From positions 1-33,879 of the forward strand of contig JANQRJ010000017.1 of NCBI GenBank assembly GCA_028284635.1: DNA of 33,879 nucleotides, written 5' to 3'. A model generated the notes under the pieces. It made no database searches. It saw only the letters and a list, made by a program, of their open reading frames with translations, and was not told the origin of the DNA. Both the position numbers and the translations under genes were made by a program. The DNA comes from Pelagicoccus sp. (GTDB lineage: Bacteria > Verrucomicrobiota > Verrucomicrobiia > Opitutales > Opitutaceae). This document shows positions 1-8,226 of the stretch, piece by piece (positions within the stretch are counted from its first letter, which is position 1; each line of letters opens with the position of its first letter).

Positions 1-597
1 ATAAGCTGAATAGCTTTATGCCTTTGTCAGAGAAAGCCTTATGCCTTGCGCGTTTTTGGGAACGGAGTTGCGACAAGCGCTGCATTGCGAATGAGGGCGG
101 GCGGGAGGCGAAGCCAGACCCTCCGCGTTTAAATTTCTAACGTTGGAAAGTTAAATACAGAGGATGGGGTCGAAGAGCGCGATTCGAAGCAATGGGATTT
201 TCCGAGTGTCACCGTCCTGTTGGCAGCAACTCGGGCCTAAGGGAAAAAAAGGAACCGTTCCCCGTTCAAGGCGTTGATCCGCAAGTCATCCTGTTAGGTC
301 GCCCAGAACGGTCCCGAGATGCCCATCGACAAGCTCAGGCTCTTCGGACAGGCGCGTCCCCCGAAGAAGAAACGCTTCCCGTCACTTCAAATCGCACCCC
401 AAAGACCCCAAACAATTCCTTAGCCGACGCGCCTGAAGCGCTTCGCGGTCGACCGAATTGATTAGATGATCGAATTGATGTCTTTCGGTCAGTTTTCTAA
501 GGGTTTTCTCGTATTAAACGGCCGACATTGCGTAAAGTGTTTGTAAAATAAGTCCCATTCGTGAAACACACACCTGAAGGAAACCCGCGCGACTAAA
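1..597. other. Non-coding region upstream of the lipid synthase cluster
   Basis: No convincing gene is visible here. A short open frame at 192-461 lacks any recognisable domain and has the Arg/Pro/Glu-rich composition of chance translation. The stretch around 85-130 and the stretch around 325-350 resemble dispersed intergenic repeat fragments, but no clean inverted arms were found. The last 100 bases are more AT-rich and should hold the promoter of the synthase operon. No -35/-10 pair with correct spacing could be assigned: TAAAAT at 543-548 has no good partner. A GAAGGA run near 576 is about 18 bases from the start at 598, too far for a usual ribosome binding site. Confidence 0.5.
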
Positions 598-2202
598 ATG
601 GAACAAAACCCCGAAACAATCGAACGCCCCACGAGAATAGCGTTCGACCCACAGGGGATTATTCGACTCGCGCACGAAACGCTGCGCGAGCCCGTAGCGA
701 TCCATCGGCACCCAAAACTGACGACCTATGGGCTGGCTCGCCTCGAACCGCTCGAAGGGCAAGCGCCCGCTCGTCAAGCCATCGCCGAGCTCCCCCCATT
801 GTATCCCGAGTGGCTCGGCGATCGCTCGTTCAATGAGACCCACCATACCCGATTCGCCTACGTCGGGGGAGCCATGGCCCGCGGCATCTCGTCCGTCGAA
901 CTGGTGACAGCTCTCGCTCACGCGGGAGCGATAGGCTTCTTCGGGGCAGCCGGCACGGCCCTGAACGAACTGGAGAGCAGCCTCAAGCGCCTCTCCGCGG
1001 AACTCGATCCCCGGGGGCTGAGCTGGGGCTCCAACCTCATCCACACGCCCCACTCTCCCGAGCTCGAAGAGCAGGTTGTCGATCTGTATTTGAAACTTGG
1101 AGTCAAGCGCGTGTCCGCTTCCGCCTTCATGGACCTCTCCCCGAGCATCGTTCGCTACGCGTGCCGAGGCCTGAACCGCGATGCCAATGGTCGAGCGATC
1201 CGAAGCAACTTCGTCTTCGCCAAAATCTCGCGTCCGGAAGTCGCCAAACGCTTCCTCTCGCCACCCCCCGACGCTCTGCTGGAGAAACTGGTCGTCGAGC
1301 GAAAAATCGCTCGTGACGAGGCGGACATTGCAGCTACTCTCCCCCTATCCGAGGATGTGACCGTCGAATCCGATTCCGGTGGCCATACCGACAACCGCCC
1401 GCTCGGTTCGCTTTTTCCCGTCATCCAGGAGCTTGCCGTCGACCTGTCCGAAAAATTCGGATACGATCGCCCGATTCGCATCGGAGCCGCCGGCGGACTC
1501 GGTTCCCCACAAGGCCTGGCAGCCGCCTACGCCCTGGGAGCCGCCTACGTATTGCTCGGCTCCGTGCACCAGGCCTCTGTGGAGTCGGGGCTTGCCGAAG
1601 GCGGGAAACGCATGCTCGCCCAAGCCAACGTTTCGGACGTGGCCATGACCGCGTCCGCCGACATGTTCGAAGCGGGCGTCAAGGTGCAAGTCCTCAAGCG
1701 CGGCACACTCATGGCCAACCGAGGCAACACCCTCTATCGGATCTACAAGGAGTATCCATCGATCGAGGACATTCCCGTAAAAACCCGGCTCGAGCTCGAA
1801 CGCTCCATCTTTCAGGCTCCCTTGGACACGATCTGGAAAGAGACGAAATCCTATTTCGCTCAAAAGGATCCCCAGCAGATCGTCAAAGCCGAGGCCGACC
1901 CCAAGCGCCAAATGGCCCTCGTCTTCCGCTGGTACCTCGGCAATTCCAGCCACTGGCCTATCGCCGGAGAGGAAGGTCGGCAAGCCGACTATCAGATCTG
2001 GTGCGGCCCCGCCATGGGCGCCTTCAACAACTGGGTTCGGGGCTCCTTTCTCGAAGCCCCGGAAAACCGCCGAATCTCCCAGATCGCCCTGAACCTAATG
2101 GAAGGAGCCGCTCGCCTGACGCGTCTCCAGCAGCTACGGGCCGCCGGACTGCCGATCCCAGGTTCCGCCTTTCGATTCTCGCCCCGGCCTCTAGCCATCT
2201 AG
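598..2202 (+). CDS. pfaD: PfaD-type enoyl reductase of a polyunsaturated fatty acid/secondary lipid synthase
   Basis: The 534-residue length and sequence fit the PfaD family, FMN-dependent TIM-barrel enoyl reductases related to 2-nitropropane dioxygenase. In Pfa synthases PfaD acts in trans on the growing ACP-bound chain and reduces selected double bonds. Seen directly: an N-terminal extension of about 85 residues; a glycine-rich start of the barrel near 89-118 (YVGGAMARG, AIGFFGAAG); the probable flavin-phosphate segment with RIGAAGGLGSPQG and YVLLGSVHQ; the family hallmark KVQVLKRGTLMANRG; and a conserved C-terminal domain with YQIWCGPAMGAFNNWV. The gene comes first in the cluster, as the enoyl reductase does in myxobacterial pfa1-3 loci, whereas Gammaproteobacteria place it after pfaABC. 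Only 16 bases separate it from the ketosynthase gene. No good Shine-Dalgarno is visible at this start. Confidence 0.93.
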   Translation: MEQNPETIERPTRIAFDPQGIIRLAHETLREPVAIHRHPKLTTYGLARLEPLEGQAPARQAIAELPPLYPEWLGDRSFNETHHTRFAYVGGAMARGISSVELVTALAHAGAIGFFGAAGTALNELESSLKRLSAELDPRGLSWGSNLIHTPHSPELEEQVVDLYLKLGVKRVSASAFMDLSPSIVRYACRGLNRDANGRAIRSNFVFAKISRPEVAKRFLSPPPDALLEKLVVERKIARDEADIAATLPLSEDVTVESDSGGHTDNRPLGSLFPVIQELAVDLSEKFGYDRPIRIGAAGGLGSPQGLAAAYALGAAYVLLGSVHQASVESGLAEGGKRMLAQANVSDVAMTASADMFEAGVKVQVLKRGTLMANRGNTLYRIYKEYPSIEDIPVKTRLELERSIFQAPLDTIWKETKSYFAQKDPQQIVKAEADPKRQMALVFRWYLGNSSHWPIAGEEGRQADYQIWCGPAMGAFNNWVRGSFLEAPENRRISQIALNLMEGAARLTRLQQLRAAGLPIPGSAFRFSPRPLAI

Positions 2203-2218
2203 TCAAGCTATTGTATCC

Positions 2219-5200
2219 ATGAAACCAGCGCAAAAGAAAGCCACGCCTCAGGAGCCCATTGCCATCGTCGGCATGAGCGCCCTCTTTCCAGGTTCGGTGG
2301 ACCGCCAGCGCTTTTGGAGAAACATCGTAGCCGGCCGCGACTTCATTACCGAAGTTCCACCCAGCCACTGGCTGCCCGATGACTACTTCGACTCGGACCC
2401 TCAGGCCAAGGGGAAGGTCTACACCCGACGCGGCGCCTTCCTCCCCGAGCTGCCGCTCAACCCCATGGAGTTCGGCATCCCGCCCAACAACCTGCCCTCC
2501 ACCGACACCGTCCAACTGCTTTCCCTGCTGGGAGCCAAGCACCTGCTCGAGCAAACCCATTGCTTCGCCGCCGAAAAGGTCTCGCGCAAGCAGGTGGGCA
2601 TAATCCTCGGCGTCGCCGCCGGCACCGAACTCATCGGCCAGATGGTCAGCAAGATCCAGCGACCCAACTGGCTGGAGGCCATGCGTCGCCACGGGCTGCC
2701 CGAGACGGAAGCTCAAGCCATCTGCGACCACATCGAAGACACCTACCCAGCCTGGAACGAAGCCACCTTCCCCGGCTTGCTCTCCAACGTCGCCGCCGGC
2801 CGAGTCGCCAATCGCTTCGACCTAGGCGGAACCAACTGCGTCATCGATGCCGCCTGCGCTAGCAGTCTCGGCGCCGTATCCATGGCCGTCGACGAGCTGC
2901 GCATGGGCAAAGCCGACATGGTCATCTCCGGCGGGGCCGACGCTCTTTGCGACATCTTCATGTTCATGTGTTTCAGCAAGACGCCCGCCATCTCCTTCAC
3001 CGGAGACTGTCGGCCGTTTTCCGACAATGCCGACGGCACCATGATGGGAGAAGGCCTGGCCATGTTCGCCCTTCGACGCCTCTCCGACGCAGAACGCGAT
3101 GGAGATCGTATCTACGCTTTGATTACAGGAGTCGGCTCCTCATCCGACGGAAAGTCCAAAAGCGTCTACGCCCCCGTATCCGAGGGACAATCACGCGCCA
3201 TCAGACGAGCCTGGGACCAAGCCGGAGCATCTCCCGAGTCCATAGAGCTTATCGAAGCCCACGGCACCGCCACCAACGCGGGCGACGCCGCCGAGTTCGG
3301 CGGACTCAAGCTCGCCTTTGGCGAAACCAGCCGCAAAAAGCCCTGGTGCGCTCTCGGCTCCATCAAGTCCCAGATCGGCCACACGAAATCCTCTGCTGGG
3401 GCCGCCGGGCTTTTCAAAATTGCCATGGCGGTCAGTCAGAAGGTCTTGCCTCCGACCATCAAGGTTCAGGCCCCAAATCCCAATCTCAAGATATCCGAGA
3501 GTCCCCTCTACTTGAATACAGCCGCCCGCCCCTGGATCCACGCTTCGGATACGCCACGCAGGGCCGGACTGAGCTCCTTCGGCTTCGGCGGCAGCAACTT
3601 CCACCTCGTGGTCGAGGAGTATCAAAACGGCGAAAACCGGAAAACCTACCAGTCCGACACCCACCTCATCCTCATCGGCGCCAAAACCGCCAAGGAACTC
3701 GAGACCCAGGCGAAAAAGCTCTGCGACCTAGCCGAGAACCAAACCCTCGGAGCAGCCGGGCGAGAAAGCCAAAAGACTTTCCAAGCCAAGGCGAAACTCC
3801 GCTTGGCGGTCGTTGCAGACGACCCGGGCCAATTCGTCGATCTGCTTTCCCAAGCCCTTCCGCGCATAGGCGATCGACAGGAAGAGAGCTTTTCCATCGA
3901 TGGAAAATGTCACTTCTCCCGAGCTCCGATATCCACCGGCAAAGTAGCCTTCCTCTTTCCTGGACAAGGCAGTCAGTATCCAAACATGGGATCCGGCCTC
4001 GCTCGGGAATTCGACCAAGCGCGCCAGATCTGGGATCGATCCACCGCTTTCGAGCTGGAGGACGGAACTCGTCTGCCAGACGTCGTTTTCCCGCCACCCG
4101 CTTTCACCAAGGAAGATCGTATCGAACAATCCGATGCGCTCAAACGCACCGAGTGGACCCAGCCCGCCCTCGGCTGCGCCTCCCTCGCCCAGCTGGCGAT
4201 CCTAGACACCCTTGGCCTGAAGCCCGACGCGGTCGCAGGCCACAGCTACGGCGAGCTTGTGGCGCTGCACGCCGCCGGGGCCATCAAGACGGACGACGAG
4301 CTCCTGCTCCTGTCTCAAGCGCGCGGCCTTCGCATGGCCGAGGCCTCCACCAATATCGCCGGAGCCATGACCGCCATTCTGGCCGACTTCGAAACCGTAT
4401 CCTCGATTTTGGATACAGGATTCGAAAATATCGCGATCGCCAATCAGAATGCGCCCGAGCAGACGGTAGTGGCCGGCAGGACTGAAGACATCGCCGCCCT
4501 GGAAAAGCATCTAGCCATCGACGTCAAGCTGAGCTTCCAACGGCTCCCCGTGGCTACCGCCTTTCATTCCCCCATCGTCGCCGAAGTCTCCTCCGGATTC
4601 GCCCAAGACCTAAAACCCCTTCGCATGGGCCAGCCGAAAATTCCCGTCTACGCCAACAGCACTGCTGAGCCGTATCCAAAAACCCCTGCCGCCATCAAGA
4701 AACTGCTCGCCGAGCAACTCGCGCTCCCCGTTCGCTTTCGCGACCAGATCCAAGCCATGGCTGACGACGGCATAAGTGTTTTCGTCGAAGTCGGCGCAGG
4801 CTCTACCCTCTCGAGCCTCACCCGTAGCTGCCTAGCCGACAGCTCCAATACCGTCGTAGCTCTGGATACGAAAAACGAAACGGGCCTGCAGAGTTTCTGG
4901 CAAGGGATTGCAGCCCTTTCGCTCGCCGGTCTGCCTCTCGATTTCCCAGCATTATGGGAGCAATTCGAGCCCGACCTGGCGGACTTCTCGAAGAAGCCTC
5001 TCGGCCCAGGGGAAGTGCATTTCAGCGGGGCCAACATCGGCAAGAAGTACCCGCCCGCAGAAGGCGCGTCCGGCAAAAGCAAACCCAATCTCTCGACTCC
5101 AAAGCCCATCTCCAGTCCTTCCGCGAGCGGCCCGTCTCCTGCTCTATCCAGCAACATGAGTTCCGACAATATCCAAACTTCCGATACAGAAGCCCGACTT

Positions 5201-5830
5201 AGGTCGCTGGAGCGCATCCAGCAGAATATGATGAAGGCTCATTCCGACTTCCAAAACGCTCTCTCGCAAAGCCACCAAGCCTTCATAAGAGCTTCCGAGC
5301 AACTCATCGCCCAGCTAGGCGGTTCATCTTTCGAGCTCAGCTCGAACCCTGCGAAGCTCGAAGAGCAAAGCATGGACCCTCCTCCCATAGCGCCCATCAC
5401 CCAGTACCCCACCCCTACCACCCAACCCCCCACATCACGCCGTAGCGCTCTTCATCAGCAAGATGCGAAGGCGGAAGAACCACCTCCCCAGGACCCAACG
5501 CCCAGAACCTTCGAGCCCCGCTCGAACCCTGCGAAGCTCGCAGAGCGAAGCACGGGCAACTACAAATCCCTCATCCTTTCCACCGTCGCGGAAAAGACCG
5601 GCTACCCCGAAGAGACGATAGGCATGCAGATGGATCTCGAAGCCGAACTCGGCATCGACTCCATCAAGAAAGTCGAGATCTTCTCAGCCCTCCAGGAAAG
5701 CATCCCCGAATACGCCGACGCGGACGCATCGCAACTGGGAGAGCTCTCCACCATCGAAGACATCCTAGCCTTTACCAAAGGCATCGCCGGCAGCCAGACA
5801 CGAGAGGGGACCGAACTAAAAAACTCCTAA
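2219..5830 (+). CDS. pfaA: Pfa-type ketosynthase-acyltransferase-ACP protein
   Basis: This 1,203-residue iterative synthase subunit has three domains. The ketosynthase spans about 12-470: active Cys213 in DAACASS, His348 in EAHGTA and His388 in KSQIGHTKS, all intact, so it should condense. The acyltransferase spans about 574-880: FPGQGSQ, Ser676 in GHSYGE, His783, probably loading malonyl groups. A coiled-coil and Pro-rich linker follows at 950-1110, then one acyl carrier domain at 1114-1195 with phosphopantetheine Ser1148 in LGIDSIKK, the Pfa-type ACP signature. Gammaproteobacterial PfaA carries several tandem ACPs and continues into KR; here there is one ACP and the frame stops soon after it. 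The following KR-DH frame probably belongs to the same polypeptide through -1 frameshifting. No phosphopantetheinyl transferase is in the window. HglE-type glycolipid synthases have a similar KS-AT-ACP order and remain an alternative relative. The start has no clear Shine-Dalgarno. Confidence 0.92.
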   Translation: MKPAQKKATPQEPIAIVGMSALFPGSVDRQRFWRNIVAGRDFITEVPPSHWLPDDYFDSDPQAKGKVYTRRGAFLPELPLNPMEFGIPPNNLPSTDTVQLLSLLGAKHLLEQTHCFAAEKVSRKQVGIILGVAAGTELIGQMVSKIQRPNWLEAMRRHGLPETEAQAICDHIEDTYPAWNEATFPGLLSNVAAGRVANRFDLGGTNCVIDAACASSLGAVSMAVDELRMGKADMVISGGADALCDIFMFMCFSKTPAISFTGDCRPFSDNADGTMMGEGLAMFALRRLSDAERDGDRIYALITGVGSSSDGKSKSVYAPVSEGQSRAIRRAWDQAGASPESIELIEAHGTATNAGDAAEFGGLKLAFGETSRKKPWCALGSIKSQIGHTKSSAGAAGLFKIAMAVSQKVLPPTIKVQAPNPNLKISESPLYLNTAARPWIHASDTPRRAGLSSFGFGGSNFHLVVEEYQNGENRKTYQSDTHLILIGAKTAKELETQAKKLCDLAENQTLGAAGRESQKTFQAKAKLRLAVVADDPGQFVDLLSQALPRIGDRQEESFSIDGKCHFSRAPISTGKVAFLFPGQGSQYPNMGSGLAREFDQARQIWDRSTAFELEDGTRLPDVVFPPPAFTKEDRIEQSDALKRTEWTQPALGCASLAQLAILDTLGLKPDAVAGHSYGELVALHAAGAIKTDDELLLLSQARGLRMAEASTNIAGAMTAILADFETVSSILDTGFENIAIANQNAPEQTVVAGRTEDIAALEKHLAIDVKLSFQRLPVATAFHSPIVAEVSSGFAQDLKPLRMGQPKIPVYANSTAEPYPKTPAAIKKLLAEQLALPVRFRDQIQAMADDGISVFVEVGAGSTLSSLTRSCLADSSNTVVALDTKNETGLQSFWQGIAALSLAGLPLDFPALWEQFEPDLADFSKKPLGPGEVHFSGANIGKKYPPAEGASGKSKPNLSTPKPISSPSASGPSPALSSNMSSDNIQTSDTEARLRSLERIQQNMMKAHSDFQNALSQSHQAFIRASEQLIAQLGGSSFELSSNPAKLEEQSMDPPPIAPITQYPTPTTQPPTSRRSALHQQDAKAEEPPPQDPTPRTFEPRSNPAKLAERSTGNYKSLILSTVAEKTGYPEETIGMQMDLEAELGIDSIKKVEIFSALQESIPEYADADASQLGELSTIEDILAFTKGIAGSQTREGTELKNS
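5330..5555 (+). repeat. Two in-frame copies of a 46-bp repeat in the AT-ACP linker
   Basis: The copies lie at 5330-5375 and 5510-5555, exactly 180 bp apart, and differ at about 5 of 46 positions. The central CTCGAACCCTGCGAAGCTCG is identical. Each copy opens with a small hairpin, TTCGAGC-NNN-GCTCGAA, whose three-base loop differs between copies. Both are read in the same frame and give related peptides (SNPAKLEEQS and SNPAKLAERS) in a low-complexity linker just before the ACP. This looks like a short mobile or duplicated palindromic element tolerated in a flexible linker. Confidence 0.75.
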
Positions 5831-5863
5831 GCGGCGCCGCTCCCCCGCCCACAGCGACGCCGC
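5802..5863 (+). promoter_or_regulatory. Candidate programmed -1 ribosomal frameshift signal
   Basis: A AAA AAC at 5818-5824 is in the exact phase X XXY YYZ of the KS-AT-ACP frame (codons CTA AAA AAC), two codons before its stop at 5828-5830. After a -1 slip the next codon is 5824-5826, in the frame that stays open to 8226 and encodes KR-DH. Upstream, GAGAGGGGA at 5802-5810 is SD-like. Its GAGG ends 10 bases before the heptamer, the spacing used in Escherichia coli dnaX. Downstream, after a six-base spacer, GCGGCG (5831-5836) can pair with CGCCGC (5858-5863). All three parts of a bacterial -1 signal are therefore present. The alternative is a real or sequencing frameshift at the A6 run. Confidence 0.6.
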
Positions 5864-5913
5864 GAACTTCCACCGCTCTCTACGAACTCGCGCTCCAGCC
5901 CGCTCCAATCTCG

Positions 5914-8226
5914 TTGACCGCTCTCGCCGATCTTTCCCAGCTCGGCGCACTCGCGATCATCCCCGACAGCAAAGGGATCGCCCGAGCCCTCGCCGCCAAG
6001 CTCCGCAAGGCGGGCATTCCCGCTCGGATCCATCAGAAGCCGCCAGCAGACAGTCGAGCGATTCTCTTTCTGAAATCACTGTATCCAAAGTCTCTTGACG
6101 AATCCATATCCAACAACCAGCACGCCTTTAGACTCCTCAAGTCCATGGCAACGGAGGCGACCGAGGAGCTCCGCCTCTTTGTCGCCGTCCAGGACACTGG
6201 AGGCAGCTTCGGACTCGACGGCCAATCCACTCCAAACGCCTGGACCGGCGGCCTTGCCGGACTAGCAAAAACCGCCGCACGCGAATGGCCAAACGCCGCT
6301 GTAAAATCCATCGATCTAGAAACCGGCGATCTCTCCGCGGAACAGCTGGCGGACCGCCTGTATCAGGAAATCCTTACCGGCGGGACTCAGGTCGAAATCG
6401 GCCTGAAAGCGAATGGCGAACGCATCGCCCTCGATCTAGCGCCCGTCACCAACGTAGCGCGGAGCTTCAGCCCGCGACCGCGAAGAATAGATCCTGCAAC
6501 GCGGTCGCGGGCTGAAGCTCCGCGCTACGGCATTCAGCAAGGCGACACCATCGTCGTCAGTGGCGGAGCCCGCGGTGTCACCGCCAAATGCCTCGTCGAA
6601 CTCGCCAAACGCAAGCCCCTGAAGTTCGCCCTGCTCGGTCGTTCCGCCCCTCCGGAAACGGAAGCCCCAGAGTTCGCCGCCTGCCAAAGCGACGCCGAAC
6701 TCAAGGCGAAGATCCTGCAACTCAAACGCCAGGCTGGAATCACTCCCACTCCGCTCGAGCTGAACAAGGAAGCCTCCAGCATCATCGCCGCTCGCGAAAT
6801 CCGAACCACCTTGGAAACCCTCCAGTCGCTCGGCTCCGAGGCCCTCTACCTGCAAGCCGATGTGGTCGACGCAGCATCCGTGCAGGCAGCTCTCGCCCAG
6901 GCTCGCGAAGCTTTCGGCCCGATCCACGGCTTCGTTCACGCAGCTGGCGTCCTAGCCGACAAGCCGATCCGAGACAAGACGGACGAGCAGTTCGACCGCG
7001 TATTCAAAGTAAAAGCGCATGGCCTGCGAAATCTGCTCGAGGCCACCAGCTCCGACTCTCTCAAGCTCATCTGCTGTTTTTCCTCAGTCGCCGCCAGGGT
7101 CGGCAACCCAGGACAAGCCGACTACGCCTGCGGCAACGAGATACTGAACAAGGTCTGTCAGGCAGAAGCCCGCCGACGTGGCTCCTCCTGCCTGGTGCGG
7201 TCCATCAACTGGGGGCCCTGGGACGGCGGCATGGTCAAGCCCGCTCTCGCCAAGCATTTCGCCAAGGCAGGTGTATCGCTTATTCCCATACAAGAAGGAG
7301 CGGAGTGTTTCGCCGACATCGCGCTAGGCAAGCGTGGATCAGGTGTGGAGCTAATCGCCGGGGCCAATCTTCCCTCAGCCGACGAGGGAGAGCAGGGTCG
7401 AACGAAACGGCGAGCCCTGCATCTGCATGTATCCAATTTTCCCTACCTCGTCGACCACGCCATGCATGGCTATCCCACCGCCCCCATGGTCCTCATCGCC
7501 GAACTCGGGATGCGCATCGCCAGGGAGCAGCAACCCGGCAAGCCAAGCTACCAATGTCGCGACGTGACCGCTCTCAAAGGCATGGGAACGGCAAAACTCG
7601 CCCGTCATGGCCGTTGGTTCTCCACCGAGGCGACCACGGAAGCGGGTGGAACGCGTATTCAGATCAAGCTGCAAACCCCCGAGCAATTGGTTACGCTCAA
7701 CTCCAGCTTCGTCCCCAGCGCATACGAAGCCCCCGAGCGAGTACAAGCCCCCAGCATAAAGGGCGAGCCCTGGAATCTCGACCTCGTCGCTGCCTACGCT
7801 GGCCCGCTGTTCAATCGAGGCGACTTTATGGTGCTCCAGAAAACGAATACGATTTCAAAGAGCGGTTGCGTCTCCGAACTGGTTATCAAAGAGGACCTGC
7901 CCAGTCCCGCATCCGACTGGATGAGCCACCTCTGGCTGCTCGACGGCATCCTGCAAACCGCTACCGAATGGAAGCGTCACCATACCGACCACCACGCTAT
8001 CCCCTTCCGTATTGGCCGCGTAACCTCCCTACCCGGCTGGGAGCGTTTGACTCGAGCCTCCTGCGTGATGGAAATCGTCAAGGACACTGCCACGAAGACC
8101 ACCTGGAACGCCTGGCTCGTCTCCCCCAATGGCGAAACCGCAGCAACGCTCGAAGAACTGGAGATGCTGCCCATGCCGCACGACAAGAATATCTGGAACA
8201 CGCAAAAGGAGATCCTCGACCTGTGA
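5914..8226 (+). CDS. Pfa-type ketoreductase-dehydratase, probably the -1 frame extension of the KS-AT-ACP protein
   Basis: The only in-frame start is TTG at 5914 (770 residues), with no Shine-Dalgarno. The frame is open back past 5824, and residues read from there include ELALQPAPI, like the linker before Pfa/PKS ketoreductases. Production from the -1 frameshift signal at 5818 would give a fused protein of about 2,002 residues. Counting from 5914: a structural KR subdomain (10-205); a Rossmann KR with nucleotide-binding SGGARGVT (216-223), VHAAG (341-345), Ser390/391 and catalytic Tyr404 in DYACGNE; then a double-hotdog dehydratase (about 500-770) with His515 in HAMHGYPTAP, matching HxxxGxxxxP, and Asp677 in DGILQ. 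All catalytic residues are present. KS-MAT-ACP-KR-DH is the order of myxobacterial Pfa2. A palindromic element is translated at residues 180-206. Confidence 0.85.
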   Translation: MTALADLSQLGALAIIPDSKGIARALAAKLRKAGIPARIHQKPPADSRAILFLKSLYPKSLDESISNNQHAFRLLKSMATEATEELRLFVAVQDTGGSFGLDGQSTPNAWTGGLAGLAKTAAREWPNAAVKSIDLETGDLSAEQLADRLYQEILTGGTQVEIGLKANGERIALDLAPVTNVARSFSPRPRRIDPATRSRAEAPRYGIQQGDTIVVSGGARGVTAKCLVELAKRKPLKFALLGRSAPPETEAPEFAACQSDAELKAKILQLKRQAGITPTPLELNKEASSIIAAREIRTTLETLQSLGSEALYLQADVVDAASVQAALAQAREAFGPIHGFVHAAGVLADKPIRDKTDEQFDRVFKVKAHGLRNLLEATSSDSLKLICCFSSVAARVGNPGQADYACGNEILNKVCQAEARRRGSSCLVRSINWGPWDGGMVKPALAKHFAKAGVSLIPIQEGAECFADIALGKRGSGVELIAGANLPSADEGEQGRTKRRALHLHVSNFPYLVDHAMHGYPTAPMVLIAELGMRIAREQQPGKPSYQCRDVTALKGMGTAKLARHGRWFSTEATTEAGGTRIQIKLQTPEQLVTLNSSFVPSAYEAPERVQAPSIKGEPWNLDLVAAYAGPLFNRGDFMVLQKTNTISKSGCVSELVIKEDLPSPASDWMSHLWLLDGILQTATEWKRHHTDHHAIPFRIGRVTSLPGWERLTRASCVMEIVKDTATKTTWNAWLVSPNGETAATLEELEMLPMPHDKNIWNTQKEILDL
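6453..6529. repeat. Palindromic element A, in frame inside the ketoreductase gene
   Basis: Two perfectly complementary 30-bp arms (6453-6482 and 6500-6529) flank a 17-base loop. The arm outer end reads CGTAGCGCGGAGCTTCAGCC. The same arm recurs between genes at 29257-29410 and as a single arm at 15906-15922. Here it is translated as about 26 Arg/Ser/Pro-rich residues immediately before the KR nucleotide-binding loop. The loop bases GATCCTGCAA recur in the element at 16128-16202, so these are members of one family. Confidence 0.93.

Noticed and set aside
192-461. Open frame of 89 codons upstream of pfaD
   Set aside because: No domain, no ribosome binding site, composition of chance translation and overlap with repeat-like sequence.
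2947-4485. Long Arg/Pro-rich open frame on the plus strand inside the KS-AT gene
   Set aside because: It is a shadow of the real frame in G+C-rich DNA; the KS and AT motifs are all in the other frame.
6588-8222. Upstream part of the long frame that continues into the DH-DH-AGPAT gene
   Set aside because: Its translation is Arg/Ser/Pro-rich and overlaps the well-supported KR-DH frame; the GTG at 8223 with AAGGAG upstream is a better start.
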